A stretch of DNA of 44,396 nucleotides from UMGS1052 sp045580005 (GTDB lineage Bacteria > Bacillota > Clostridia > Oscillospirales > CAG-382): contig JAZNMZ010000044.1 of NCBI GenBank assembly GCA_045580005.1, forward strand, positions 1 through 44,396, given 5' to 3'. Within the stretch, counting starts at the first letter, position 1. Every line of letters starts with the position of its first letter. Below, one piece after another: positions 1-8,024 of this stretch. Position numbers and translations under genes: made by a program. Under the pieces are notes generated by a model. It saw only the letters and a list, made by a program, of their open reading frames with translations. It searched no databases and had not been told where the DNA came from.

Positions 1-2246
1 GGGTCGGCATAGTTCTGTGCTGAACCTGAGATTATAGGCTTGTCGCCCACACCGTATGCCGAGTATGTTACGCCGGAAACTACAGTGACAGTTCCTCTGA
101 ATACTCCGCCGCGCTCAAGAAGCACTGCGTCGCCATAGTTAAGCTCTGCAGTCTTGAGCCTTGTCAGAGTCTGCCATGCTGTCGCAGGAGAAAGACCATC
201 ATTTGCGTCGTTACCGTTGTTTGAAATATAGTATGTTTTGCCTGTGGGTGCATACTGGGAGGGAGCGTTTACGATATTGTCGATCTGCCACTTGGAGATC
301 ATGTCAATACCCTGAGTTGCGTCCTTGCCTGAAATTGCACCGCTTGTGTAAAGGTTGTAGAAATTTTTAATTTGATCGCCGACAGCTACATTACCTGGAA
401 GAAGTGTGTAGTTACCCTGTGTGATGTCGTCTGTGACTGTCCAGATTGCTACGCCGTTTACGGTTGCAGGGTTGCAGGCTGTGATTACCTGGGGCTCTGC
501 CCAGTGACCTGCTACATCGTAGAAAGAAGTCGCACCTGCCGCACCTGTGTGTGTTCTGCCGAGCATACGGTTGACGATTGTAACAACCTCGGATCTCTTG
601 ATGCTGTTGTCAGGACCAAATGTACCGTCGGGATAGCCGCCGATAACACCGAGATAACCGAGCTGTCCGATTGCCGAATAATACTTGTTTGACGAAGAAA
701 CATCAACAAAAGACTTGATACCGAAAGAACGGCCGTTGTAGATAAGAGAGAGAACCTTTGCCGAGAGTTCAGCAAATTCCGCTCTTGTAATCTGAGCGTT
801 GGGGTTTATCTTTGTGCCTGCTTCTGTTTCGAGCTTTTCAAGGTAGCCGAGCTTCTGGAAGAATCCGATTACTCCTGCGTACCAGTCTGTGGGAGCGACA
901 TCGTCGTATTCACAAAGGGCAACAGAGCCGAGAGCGTTGATGTCGGGAGTGATGATTCTTGAAAGAAGCGTGATAGCTTCTGCTCTTGTCATGTTGTTTT
1001 CGGGAAGGAAAGTTCCGTCTGTATAACCTGCAACATAAGAAGCGTTCTTGTTTACAACAATCGCGGAATTCTGCTCACAGGTAACAGTAACTTTGCCTGC
1101 AGGGAGAGTGAATATGCCGTTGGTATGAGAAATTTCGGTACCGTTTGCATATACTTTCTTGGGGATAAATCCGTTTTCATCAGCAATCTTAAAGCCTGCA
1201 AGTGCTGTGCCGTCGAATGCGGGGGTTACAGTAGTCTTGTCCTCGTGGATAAGATAGTCGTACTGGCCACCCTCAAGAGTGCGGAGAACTATCTGGTGGT
1301 TTGTGATGAGGATTGTCTTGCCTGTTACTGTGCCGTTTTTGCTGAGATTGTAATTTGCAGCAGAGTCGGAGTTAAGACGAAGAACGACATTACCGTTTAT
1401 CTTTGCGGATGTCTCGGAGCCCATTGTGATAGTTCCGATTTCACCGCCCATAACAGAAACAGAAACATTTCCGTCAAAAGAGCCTGCCGCCGAGCCTACA
1501 TAGAGGTTGTCGATAGTGCCGCCCTCTACAGTAACATTTGCGTTACCCTTGAAAGAGCCGTCGTAGTTACCGCCGTATATGGCTGTGTAGTTACCGCCTG
1601 TAATGAGAATGTCGGTATCTGCCTGTGCACTTTCTCCTGCAGCACCGCCTGCAACTGCCTTGTAGTGACCGCCGCCGAGAGTGATTGTTTCTGCCTTTTT
1701 GCCGCCTGTCGCGCCTGTTGCAACGATAAAGGGTGCAAGGTATTCAAATCTGTTTGTGCCGTCGGCTATAAATTGTTCATAGAAGTGTGAGTCAACCGAT
1801 TCCGAAAGCTCAAGCACATACCCGTTTGAATAAATCGGAACATCTGCCTCTGTCTTGATAATAAGATTGTCAAGATAAGTATCGCCGCGGAAGTTTACGC
1901 TCATGGTACCTGCGGGAAAACTGAGCACCGTCTCTGAAGCTTTTCCTCCTGCACCTTCGATGATAAGGTCACCTCTGTCCTTTGTATCATTGAATGCAGA
2001 CATATCAAATGTACCCGATACTACAATTCTGCCACCCTGTGTTCCGAGAGCGTTGTATGCATCAGCAAATTTTCTGAAAGTTACTCTTGTCTGACCGCCG
2101 TAGGGAAGCTTTCCGAATGCGGAAAGAAACACGGTTCTCTGTCCGTTGTGCATTTCAACAGTTGCTGTTGCTGCTGCGAACACAGCAGGGACGCTCATTA
2201 CAACAAACAAAACTGCAAGCACAATAGCCAATAATCTTTTTGCCAT
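1..2246 (-). CDS. Secreted SLH-domain / beta-helix surface protein (3' end outside window)
   Basis: The frame is open from an ATG at 2246 to the window edge, giving 748 codons with no stop seen. A TGGAGACA ribosome site precedes the ATG. Residues 1-22 form a signal peptide ending in a VFA-like cleavage site. The next ~370 residues are rich in short Gly/Asn/Val repeats (GGNYTAIYGGNYDG, GGTIDNLYVG), as in parallel beta-helices. Three SLH repeats lie at about residues 395-565 (motifs YVAGYTDGTFLPENNMTRAE and GGYPDGTFGPDNSIKRSE). From about residue 665 a second module starts with NGNDANDGLSPATAWQTL, a common entry to pectate-lyase-like beta-helix domains. SLH domains bind pyruvylated wall polymers, so the protein is probably displayed on the surface. 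Central rather than terminal SLH repeats are unusual. Substrate and any enzymatic activity are unknown. Confidence 0.85.
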   Translation of the reverse strand, partial: MAKRLLAIVLAVLFVVMSVPAVFAAATATVEMHNGQRTVFLSAFGKLPYGGQTRVTFRKFADAYNALGTQGGRIVVSGTFDMSAFNDTKDRGDLIIEGAGGKASETVLSFPAGTMSVNFRGDTYLDNLIIKTEADVPIYSNGYVLELSESVDSHFYEQFIADGTNRFEYLAPFIVATGATGGKKAETITLGGGHYKAVAGGAAGESAQADTDILITGGNYTAIYGGNYDGSFKGNANVTVEGGTIDNLYVGSAAGSFDGNVSVSVMGGEIGTITMGSETSAKINGNVVLRLNSDSAANYNLSKNGTVTGKTILITNHQIVLRTLEGGQYDYLIHEDKTTVTPAFDGTALAGFKIADENGFIPKKVYANGTEISHTNGIFTLPAGKVTVTCEQNSAIVVNKNASYVAGYTDGTFLPENNMTRAEAITLLSRIITPDINALGSVALCEYDDVAPTDWYAGVIGFFQKLGYLEKLETEAGTKINPNAQITRAEFAELSAKVLSLIYNGRSFGIKSFVDVSSSNKYYSAIGQLGYLGVIGGYPDGTFGPDNSIKRSEVVTIVNRMLGRTHTGAAGATSFYDVAGHWAEPQVITACNPATVNGVAIWTVTDDITQGNYTLLPGNVAVGDQIKNFYNLYTSGAISGKDATQGIDMISKWQIDNIVNAPSQYAPTGKTYYISNNGNDANDGLSPATAWQTLTRLKTAELNYGDAVLLERGGVFRGTVTVVSGVTYSAYGVGDKPIISGSAQNYAD

Positions 2247-2318
2247 GGTTTGTCTCCTTTTTTCTCCTTGTCCTTAAAGGAATGTTTTTTGCTTTTCGCC
2301 CGATGGGTAAGCATAATA

Positions 2319-2347
2319 ATTGTACCATAAAAAACTTGGCATTTCAA
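2319..2347 (-). promoter_or_regulatory. Sigma-A promoter of the SLH surface-protein gene
   Basis: On the minus strand TTGAAA (2342-2347) and TACAAT (2319-2324) are separated by 17 bases. The -10 element lies about 70 bases before the ATG at 2246, so the leader is short. Confidence 0.65.
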
Positions 2348-2397
2348 GGGGGTTGACACAAAAAGGTACAAAACTTTAAGAGCTCAGGCGCACCTTG

Positions 2398-2414
2398 TTG
2401 TTACAATGTAACAA
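2398..2414. repeat. Palindrome TTGTTAC-AAT-GTAACAA, possible operator
   Basis: Perfect 7-base arms flank a 3-base centre, about 50 bases upstream of the -35 of the SLH gene promoter. A T-run follows it on the plus strand, so a weak terminator stem is the alternative to a repressor or activator site. Confidence 0.4.
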
Positions 2415-2478
2415 TTTTTTGTCTGCGGATTTATGCAAGACATACAACAGATATGTTTGTTTCTAAAAAAGAGCAAAA

Positions 2479-2506
2479 ATAAAAGCCGGTCAAAACCGGC
2501 TTTTAT
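2479..2506 (-). terminator. Rho-independent terminator of the solute-binding protein gene
   Basis: The inverted repeat ATAAAAGCCGGT-caaa-ACCGGCTTTTAT lies just past the stop at 2526. On the minus strand it is followed by a T-rich tract. Confidence 0.85.
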
Positions 2507-2525
2507 GTTGAGTCATGAAAACTGT

Positions 2526-3947
2526 TTAGTCTTCAAGAAGCATTTCTCTCATATCTTCGAGCTGCTGGAGCCATGTGTCTCTGTTTGCAGCAAACTCAGA
2601 AGCATATGTGTTGTTCTTATTGTTTACCATAAGAATGATGTTGGGGTAGAAGCCCTGATAGAGGAATCTTGCAGAATCTCTGATGATAGGAAGCATAGCT
2701 GCAGATTCGTCGTCACGGGTGTTCTTAACTGTGAGAACAACATCAAAGTAAGAGGGTGTAAGCTCCTGATAGCTGCGGTACGCAAGCTCTTCGAGTACAG
2801 CACCTGTAAGATCAAGCTTTGTGTTTGTAACAGGGATGTATGTAATAGTTGTCATATTTGCAGAGCGTGTCTGATATTCGGAGTTCTCGTCGTACTTGGG
2901 GAACGGAAGAATACCGAAGTCAAACTCAACGCTGCGGAGCCCCTCAATTTCCATAAGATAAAGATCCTTGAACATAGCTCTGCCCTCATGGAAGCTTGTC
3001 ATCTGGAATGACCAGTCTGTCATTTCGGAGCGGGCTGCGTTGCCCGCCTTATAAAGGTTTATGATCTTGTCGTAGATGTTTGTTGCAAGGTCTGTGTTCT
3101 GATTGAGCACAGGCATGTTGTCAGCGTCTTTTTCGAGGTTCTGATAGCCGAGAGACACGAGGAAACCGAGGTCCATTTCGTATGTCCAGCCAACAAGACC
3201 GTATCTGTCGGCGTCTGTCTGAACACCATCACCGTCAAGGTCGCTCTTGCCCTTCATAACAAGCTCCTGGAACTTGTCAAAAGTCCATGTGCCGTCAAGA
3301 ACATCCTGGTAAGGATACTCGAGGTTGAGCTCGTCAAAAATGTCCTTATTGAATACAAGAGTATTAAGTCTCTTTACATACATTGCATAGTCGCCTGTCA
3401 TAACATAGATCTTGTCGCCAAAGCAAAGGTCGTTTGTTATGTTCTGATACCACCAGGGCTCAGAAAGCTTAACATAAGGAATAGTGTTCCAGTCTACAAA
3501 GTTCTTCTGGAGTACAAGTTCAGGCATACCTGCGTGCTGAACATGAGTGAAAGCTTCGTAGGTATCGTCGTTTGACATGATAAGTGTCTGGATAGCCTGT
3601 GTAGCTGTATACTGGTCTTCAGCTTCATTCCAGCCGTTCTTTACGATGTTAAGGTCAACACCGAGCTGCTCTTCGATTGCAAGATTTCTCTTGTAAACGA
3701 TGTCATTTACAATGTCGCCTGTTTCTTCTTCAGCAAAAAGCTCGTAACCAACGCTGCCGATATAAAGGTCAAAGGATTCTCCGTCGAACTTAAGGCCGTC
3801 GGGGACATTGGGGCTGTGCTCTGATACATTGATATTTTCTTTTCCATTTTCGCCTATCTCAACATCATCGTTGCACGAGGTGAGGAGAAGAGATATAGAA
3901 GAAAGAACAAGAACAAGTGCAAGAGCAAGTGTCAATAGCTTTTTCAT
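2526..3947 (-). CDS. Extracellular solute-binding lipoprotein (ABC importer, family 1-like)
   Basis: The product is 473 aa and starts at an ATG preceded by AAAGGAG; an upstream in-frame extension to 4004 lacks a ribosome site. It begins MKKLLTLALALVL and has a lipobox LLTSC with the acylated Cys at residue 25, then an acidic linker, so it should be a membrane-anchored lipoprotein outside the cell. The body contains blocks typical of large family-1 solute-binding proteins: a Trp-rich middle (EPWWYQNITNDLC), then DGTWTFDKFQELV, then a late FGILPFPKYDENSEYQTRS segment. Such proteins hand sugars or oligosaccharides to ABC permeases, but no permease or ATPase gene is next to it, so partner and substrate are unknown. 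It is transcribed alone and divergently from galE. Confidence 0.85.
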   Translation of the reverse strand: MKKLLTLALALVLVLSSISLLLTSCNDDVEIGENGKENINVSEHSPNVPDGLKFDGESFDLYIGSVGYELFAEEETGDIVNDIVYKRNLAIEEQLGVDLNIVKNGWNEAEDQYTATQAIQTLIMSNDDTYEAFTHVQHAGMPELVLQKNFVDWNTIPYVKLSEPWWYQNITNDLCFGDKIYVMTGDYAMYVKRLNTLVFNKDIFDELNLEYPYQDVLDGTWTFDKFQELVMKGKSDLDGDGVQTDADRYGLVGWTYEMDLGFLVSLGYQNLEKDADNMPVLNQNTDLATNIYDKIINLYKAGNAARSEMTDWSFQMTSFHEGRAMFKDLYLMEIEGLRSVEFDFGILPFPKYDENSEYQTRSANMTTITYIPVTNTKLDLTGAVLEELAYRSYQELTPSYFDVVLTVKNTRDDESAAMLPIIRDSARFLYQGFYPNIILMVNNKNNTYASEFAANRDTWLQQLEDMREMLLED

Positions 3948-4119
3948 AAAAATCTCCTTTTGATTTATAAGATTACACAGTAATTGTAACATAAGACAGC
4001 ACATTTGTATTTAGCATTTTTGATCTCAAAATTTATCAATTTTTCTGTCATTTCTTTGTAAAATGGAAAAAATATGCTAAATTCGTATTTCATTTTGCAA
4101 ATAATTGTGCGCTAAAAAC

Positions 4120-4148
4120 TTGACACTGTCATATTTATATGGTAAACT
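4120..4148 (+). promoter_or_regulatory. Sigma-A promoter of galE
   Basis: TTGACA (4120-4125) and TAAACT (4143-4148) are separated by 17 bases. The -10 is about 38 bases before the galE ATG. Confidence 0.8.
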
Positions 4149-4186
4149 AACAATAATAAATACACGAATATGAGAGGAGTCTTACA

Positions 4187-5200
4187 ATGAAAATACTTCT
4201 TACAGGCGGTGCCGGTTATATCGGCTCACATACGGCAATTGAGCTTATCGAGAGTGGACACGAGGTTGTGATTGCCGACAACTTTTCAAACAGCAATCCC
4301 TGCGTCCTTGACAGACTTGAGGAAATCACGGGAATAAGAATCAAGCTTTATAATGTCGATATCTGCGATATGGAAGCCTGCGATGATATGTTCGCAAAAG
4401 AGGGATTTGACGCTGTTATCCATTTTGCAGGCTATAAGGCGGTGGGCGAGTCTGTGCACAAGCCTATTATGTATTATAGAAACAACATGGACTCAACTCT
4501 CACACTTCTTGAGGTTATGAAAAAGCACGGTGTACACAACCTTGCATTCAGCTCGTCTGCAACAGTATACGGCTCTCCCGAGAGAGTGCCGATTACAGAG
4601 GATATGAAGACAGGCTGCACTAACCCCTACGGCTGGACAAAGCTTATGAACGAGATTATCCTCACAGATGCAGCTCACGCCGACAGCGAGCTTTCAATCG
4701 TGCTTCTGCGCTACTTCAATCCCATCGGAGCTCACAAGAGCGGCAGAATAGGCGAGTCACCCAACGGTATTCCCAACAACCTTATGCCTTATATATCCCA
4801 GGTTGCGGTAGGCAAGCTCAAGGAACTGAGCGTATTCGGTAATGATTATGATACACACGACGGCACGGGAGTCAGAGACTATATCCATGTTGTTGACCTT
4901 GCACAGGGCCATGTTGCAGCAATAAATTATGCGGCAAAGAACAAGGGCGTCCAGGTAGTAAACCTCGGCACAGGCACAGGATATAGCGTGCTCGATCTTG
5001 TAAAGTCATTTGAAAGAGTAAACGGAATTAATATTCCTTACAAGATAGTTGACCGCCGTCCCGGCGATATTGCAGAGTGCTATGCAGATCCCAAAAAGGC
5101 AAGAGAAGTACTCGGCTGGAGCGCCAAGAAGAATATCGACGATATGTGCCGTGACACATGGAACTGGCAGAAGAATAACCCCAACGGTTACGAAGCGTAA
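4187..5200 (+). CDS. galE: UDP-glucose 4-epimerase
   Basis: The 337-aa product has the normal length for GalE, which interconverts UDP-glucose and UDP-galactose in the cytoplasm for galactose use and envelope polysaccharides. The NAD-binding Rossmann motif TGGAGYIGS is at residues 6-14. The catalytic triad of the short-chain dehydrogenase family is present: Ser124 in SSSATVYG, and Tyr148 and Lys152 in NPYGWTK. The C-terminal substrate region contains RYFNPIGAHKSG and the block from DGTGVRDYIHV to DLA. A GAGGAG site precedes the ATG. The gene is monocistronic, with its own promoter and a strong terminator. Nothing is odd in the sequence. Confidence 0.97.
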   Translation: MKILLTGGAGYIGSHTAIELIESGHEVVIADNFSNSNPCVLDRLEEITGIRIKLYNVDICDMEACDDMFAKEGFDAVIHFAGYKAVGESVHKPIMYYRNNMDSTLTLLEVMKKHGVHNLAFSSSATVYGSPERVPITEDMKTGCTNPYGWTKLMNEIILTDAAHADSELSIVLLRYFNPIGAHKSGRIGESPNGIPNNLMPYISQVAVGKLKELSVFGNDYDTHDGTGVRDYIHVVDLAQGHVAAINYAAKNKGVQVVNLGTGTGYSVLDLVKSFERVNGINIPYKIVDRRPGDIAECYADPKKAREVLGWSAKKNIDDMCRDTWNWQKNNPNGYEA

Positions 5201-5208
5201 TGATAACA

Positions 5209-5234
5209 AAAACTCCCTCTTGTGAGGGAGTTTT
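5209..5234. terminator. Bidirectional terminator between galE and aspartokinase
   Basis: AAAACTCCCTC-ttgt-GAGGGAGTTTT is a perfect 11-bp stem with A and T tracts on both sides. It lies between two convergent genes and can serve both. Confidence 0.9.
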
Positions 5235-5251
5235 AATTCTATACTTATGTA

Positions 5252-6580
5252 TTATTTTTCAAAAGCAGCATAAAGTGTGCGAACAGAGTCTTCAAAATCC
5301 TCGTTCATAACGCCGATAATGATATTAAGCTCGCTCGAGCCCTGGTCGATCATACGGATGTTGATGTTGGCGTTTGCAAGAGAGGTAAATACCTTTGCGG
5401 CAACACCTCGCACATTCTTCATACCGTGACCTGCAACCGCGATAAGTGCAAGTCCTGTTTCCACATCAATAGAGTCGGCGTGTGTTTCTTCAAAGAGATC
5501 TGAAAGAATTTCCTTTTCGTGCTTCATGAATGTGACTTCATCAACCACAACCGACATTGTGTCGATGCCCGAGGGCATATGCTCGAAGCAGACATTGTAC
5601 TTCTCGAGAACCTCAAGCACCTTTCTGCCAAAGCCGACTTCCTCGTTCATCTCGTCTTTTTCGAGTGTTATAACGGCAAAGTTCTTCTTGCCCGCAATAC
5701 CTGTGATGACATTCGAGTATTCCTCGTCCGATTTTACGGTTGATACGCTGGGAACAATCATGGTGCCGCAGTCGTCGGGACGGTTTGTGTTTCTGATATT
5801 TATCGGAATACCTGCAGCCTTAACCGGGAAGATAGCTTCCTCATGAAGAACGGTGGCTCCCATGTACGAAAGCTCTCTGAGCTCGCGGTATGTGATGATG
5901 TCGATAGGTCTGGGGTTTTCCACGATTCTGGGGTCAGCAGAGAGGAATCCCGAAACATCGGTCCAGTTCTCATACAGGTCGGCACACACAGCTCTTGCAA
6001 CAATAGCGCCTGTTATATCCGAGCCGCCTCTTGAGAATGTCTTGATTGTATCGTTCGGCCTTGCTCCGTAAAAGCCGGGAATAACTGCGTGGGAAACATT
6101 TGCAAGACGCTCGGAGAGAACGCTGTTTGTGTGCTCGCCGTCGAATTTTCCGTTCTCATCAAAGAAAATAACCTCAGCTGCGTCGATAAACTCATATCCG
6201 AGATATTCGGCAAGAATCTTACCGTTAAGAAACTCTCCGCGGCTTGCGGCATAGTCTTTACCCATTCTGGAGTTGAGAGCGCTTTTGATTATTGCAAAGT
6301 CATCTGCAAGAGAAAGAGAAAGGCCAAGCGCGCTGATGATACCGTTATATCTCTGCTCAATACTTGCAAACTCCTTGTCAAAGTTTTCACCCTGCTTTGC
6401 AAGCTCGTAGCAGCGGTAAAGCATGTCTGTTATTTTGATGTCATCCGAAAAACGCTTGCCCGGTGCCGACGGAACAACATATCTTCTGTCGGGGTCGGCG
6501 TTTATTATCGCCTTTACCTTTTTAAACTGATTTTCATCTGCAAGAGAGCTTCCGCCAAACTTTGCTACTTTAACTCCCAT
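5252..6580 (-). CDS. lysC: Aspartate kinase
   Basis: The 442-aa protein is a monofunctional aspartokinase, which phosphorylates aspartate in the first step toward lysine, threonine and methionine. The N-terminal amino-acid-kinase motif KFGGSSLAD is at residues 7-15. SRGGSDITGA marks the substrate/ATP region. Two ACT-type regulatory stretches occupy about residues 310-440 (ALIAVAGHGM, ANINIRMIDQGSSELNI). The form VVPSAPGKR near residue 40 is typical of clostridial members. A site AGGAGATGAAC precedes the ATG. The gene stands alone, and no lysine riboswitch fits in the short leader. The isoform and its feedback inhibitor cannot be told from sequence alone. Confidence 0.95.
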   Translation of the reverse strand: MGVKVAKFGGSSLADENQFKKVKAIINADPDRRYVVPSAPGKRFSDDIKITDMLYRCYELAKQGENFDKEFASIEQRYNGIISALGLSLSLADDFAIIKSALNSRMGKDYAASRGEFLNGKILAEYLGYEFIDAAEVIFFDENGKFDGEHTNSVLSERLANVSHAVIPGFYGARPNDTIKTFSRGGSDITGAIVARAVCADLYENWTDVSGFLSADPRIVENPRPIDIITYRELRELSYMGATVLHEEAIFPVKAAGIPINIRNTNRPDDCGTMIVPSVSTVKSDEEYSNVITGIAGKKNFAVITLEKDEMNEEVGFGRKVLEVLEKYNVCFEHMPSGIDTMSVVVDEVTFMKHEKEILSDLFEETHADSIDVETGLALIAVAGHGMKNVRGVAAKVFTSLANANINIRMIDQGSSELNIIIGVMNEDFEDSVRTLYAAFEK

Positions 6581-6620
6581 TTGTTCATCTCCTAATAATA
6601 AAATAAACTACATCCTCAGT

Positions 6621-6649
6621 AGTTTAGCAAAAAAACGCAGATTTGTCAA
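6621..6649 (-). promoter_or_regulatory. Sigma-A promoter of aspartokinase
   Basis: Read on the minus strand, TTGACA (6644-6649) and TAAACT (6621-6626) have a 17-base spacer. The leader before the ATG at 6580 is about 35 bases. Confidence 0.8.
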
Positions 6650-6693
6650 TAGCCAAAGACATAATCTTTGTATTTTTGACATTTAAAAGAATA

Positions 6694-6714
6694 GGGAAGG
6701 TCGATGACCTTCCC
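6694..6714 (-). terminator. Terminator at the end of the phage-like operon
   Basis: GGGAAGGTC-gat-GACCTTCCC is a perfect 9-bp stem only five bases past the last stop codon of the operon. Downstream on the minus strand the tract is only moderately T-rich. On the plus strand it is followed by a clean T-run, so it can also stop plus-strand transcription. Confidence 0.7.
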
Positions 6715-6719
6715 GTTTT

Positions 6720-8006
6720 TTATGCAAGTGTTACGCCGATGATTTTGGCAATTTCTTTTTTTTCCTTCTCCGAAAGGTCGAGCTCTCCGACCCACTTTGC
6801 GAGCTCCTCGTCGGTGTATTTTCTGCCGCCCTTTCCGCTTGCCAGCATACGGGCATAGTCGAGCGCGTAGTTGTAGCTGTCACCGAAGTACTCATATCCG
6901 TCCCCGGAAAGCTTTGAGCCGTCGTTGCCCTGCGCTGCCTTTTGAGCATCTGTTTGCTTCTGATACTCAAACTCTCTTTCCCACTGGTCGTTTTTGAGCT
7001 CCTGATGCTCCTTGTTGCCGAGGAATTCATTATACCATTTATAAAAATCGGTATACAGCTTCTGGTTGTCAGCGGCAATACGGCTCTGACTGAGAGAATA
7101 ATCGCGGTTGTTCTCAATTTTCTGCATATCGTACTCTTTCTGCCACTGCTCGTTTTCCTTGTCTGCCTGTTTGATTGCCGCAGAAAATTCGGCATACCAT
7201 TTGTTGTCGGTCAGAGCGTCGCGACTCTTCTGGTACTCGGCAAGCTCCTTGTCGTTCAAAAGAGAATTGTATCTGTAATATTCGTCGGAAATTCCCGAGA
7301 GTGCTGATATATACATATTGTATATCTTCTGATCAATTTCGGATTTCGCCTGATTTTGAGCCGCCGTCTTCTGACTTCTGTATTCGGCAAGAGTGTTGTT
7401 GAAATTTTCCTGAAGTCTGAGCTTTTCGGTAAGATTGAGCTTGTCACCCTCATTTCCGTTGACAGAAGCCTCCTCGGAAATTCTCAGTGCATTGTTATAC
7501 TGCTTTCTTGCCTCGTCCTCATACTTTTTATACTGTGCGTCAAGCTGCTTTAGATATTGCTGATAGCTGTTGTTCAGCAACGAGGCTTGTCTGTTGATAG
7601 CAGCCATATAGCTTTTGCTGATAGTACCTGCAATATTCTGCGAATTAAGTACAGATGGGTCCTCCTTATAGTTTTTTGTGGACAGATTGGCAGGCGAGCC
7701 TACGGTAGACTCCTTTCCGTCGGGACCTGTCACCTTTATATCGCCGAACAGTTTTTGGGCATAGCCTGTCCTTGCAACATCGTCCTCCGAAATACCCATG
7801 TTTTTTGCGTTAGAAAGATTATAGTTGTACGCAACGCTGTCTGCCCAGTCCATCTGAGCCGAAACATCCAACCCTGCCGCAAGACGGTTTGCTATTGCTT
7901 CCTGTGTTCTTGCGATTTCCTCATCGTAAAGCTCCTTGTTTCCCGATTTCAGCATATCAAGACGCTGGGAAGCGGGAACGGTAGCATATCTCCATTTTGT
8001 AGCCAT
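6720..8006 (-). CDS. Coiled-coil phage structural protein, possible ejection/internal virion protein
   Basis: The 428-aa product is the last gene of the particle cassette, with AAAGGAAC before its ATG. I do not recognise a named domain. It is highly polar and rich in Gln, Lys, Glu and Tyr. Long predicted helices cover about residues 130-350, with repeated patterns such as QQYLKQLDAQYKKYEDEARK and a segment around EFEYQKQTDAQKAAQG. It lacks a signal peptide and clear membrane segments. In P22-type phages the genes after the gp10-like hub encode internal ejection proteins that are also helical and Ala/Gln-rich. Position and composition therefore suggest a single ejection or internal scaffold-like protein. 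The start MATKWRYATVPASQRL may be a docking segment. The function is inferred from context only. Confidence 0.6.
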   Translation of the reverse strand: MATKWRYATVPASQRLDMLKSGNKELYDEEIARTQEAIANRLAAGLDVSAQMDWADSVAYNYNLSNAKNMGISEDDVARTGYAQKLFGDIKVTGPDGKESTVGSPANLSTKNYKEDPSVLNSQNIAGTISKSYMAAINRQASLLNNSYQQYLKQLDAQYKKYEDEARKQYNNALRISEEASVNGNEGDKLNLTEKLRLQENFNNTLAEYRSQKTAAQNQAKSEIDQKIYNMYISALSGISDEYYRYNSLLNDKELAEYQKSRDALTDNKWYAEFSAAIKQADKENEQWQKEYDMQKIENNRDYSLSQSRIAADNQKLYTDFYKWYNEFLGNKEHQELKNDQWEREFEYQKQTDAQKAAQGNDGSKLSGDGYEYFGDSYNYALDYARMLASGKGGRKYTDEELAKWVGELDLSEKEKKEIAKIIGVTLA

Positions 8007-8024
8007 ATAATACGGTTCCTTTCA

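Noticed and set aside
161..1790. Plus-strand frames over the SLH gene (Cys-rich translations)
   Set aside because: They are shadows of the minus-strand gene, whose translation shows clear SLH motifs.
2433..3011. A 192-codon plus-strand frame opposite the solute-binding protein
   Set aside because: It has no ribosome site and crosses the terminator of the minus-strand gene.
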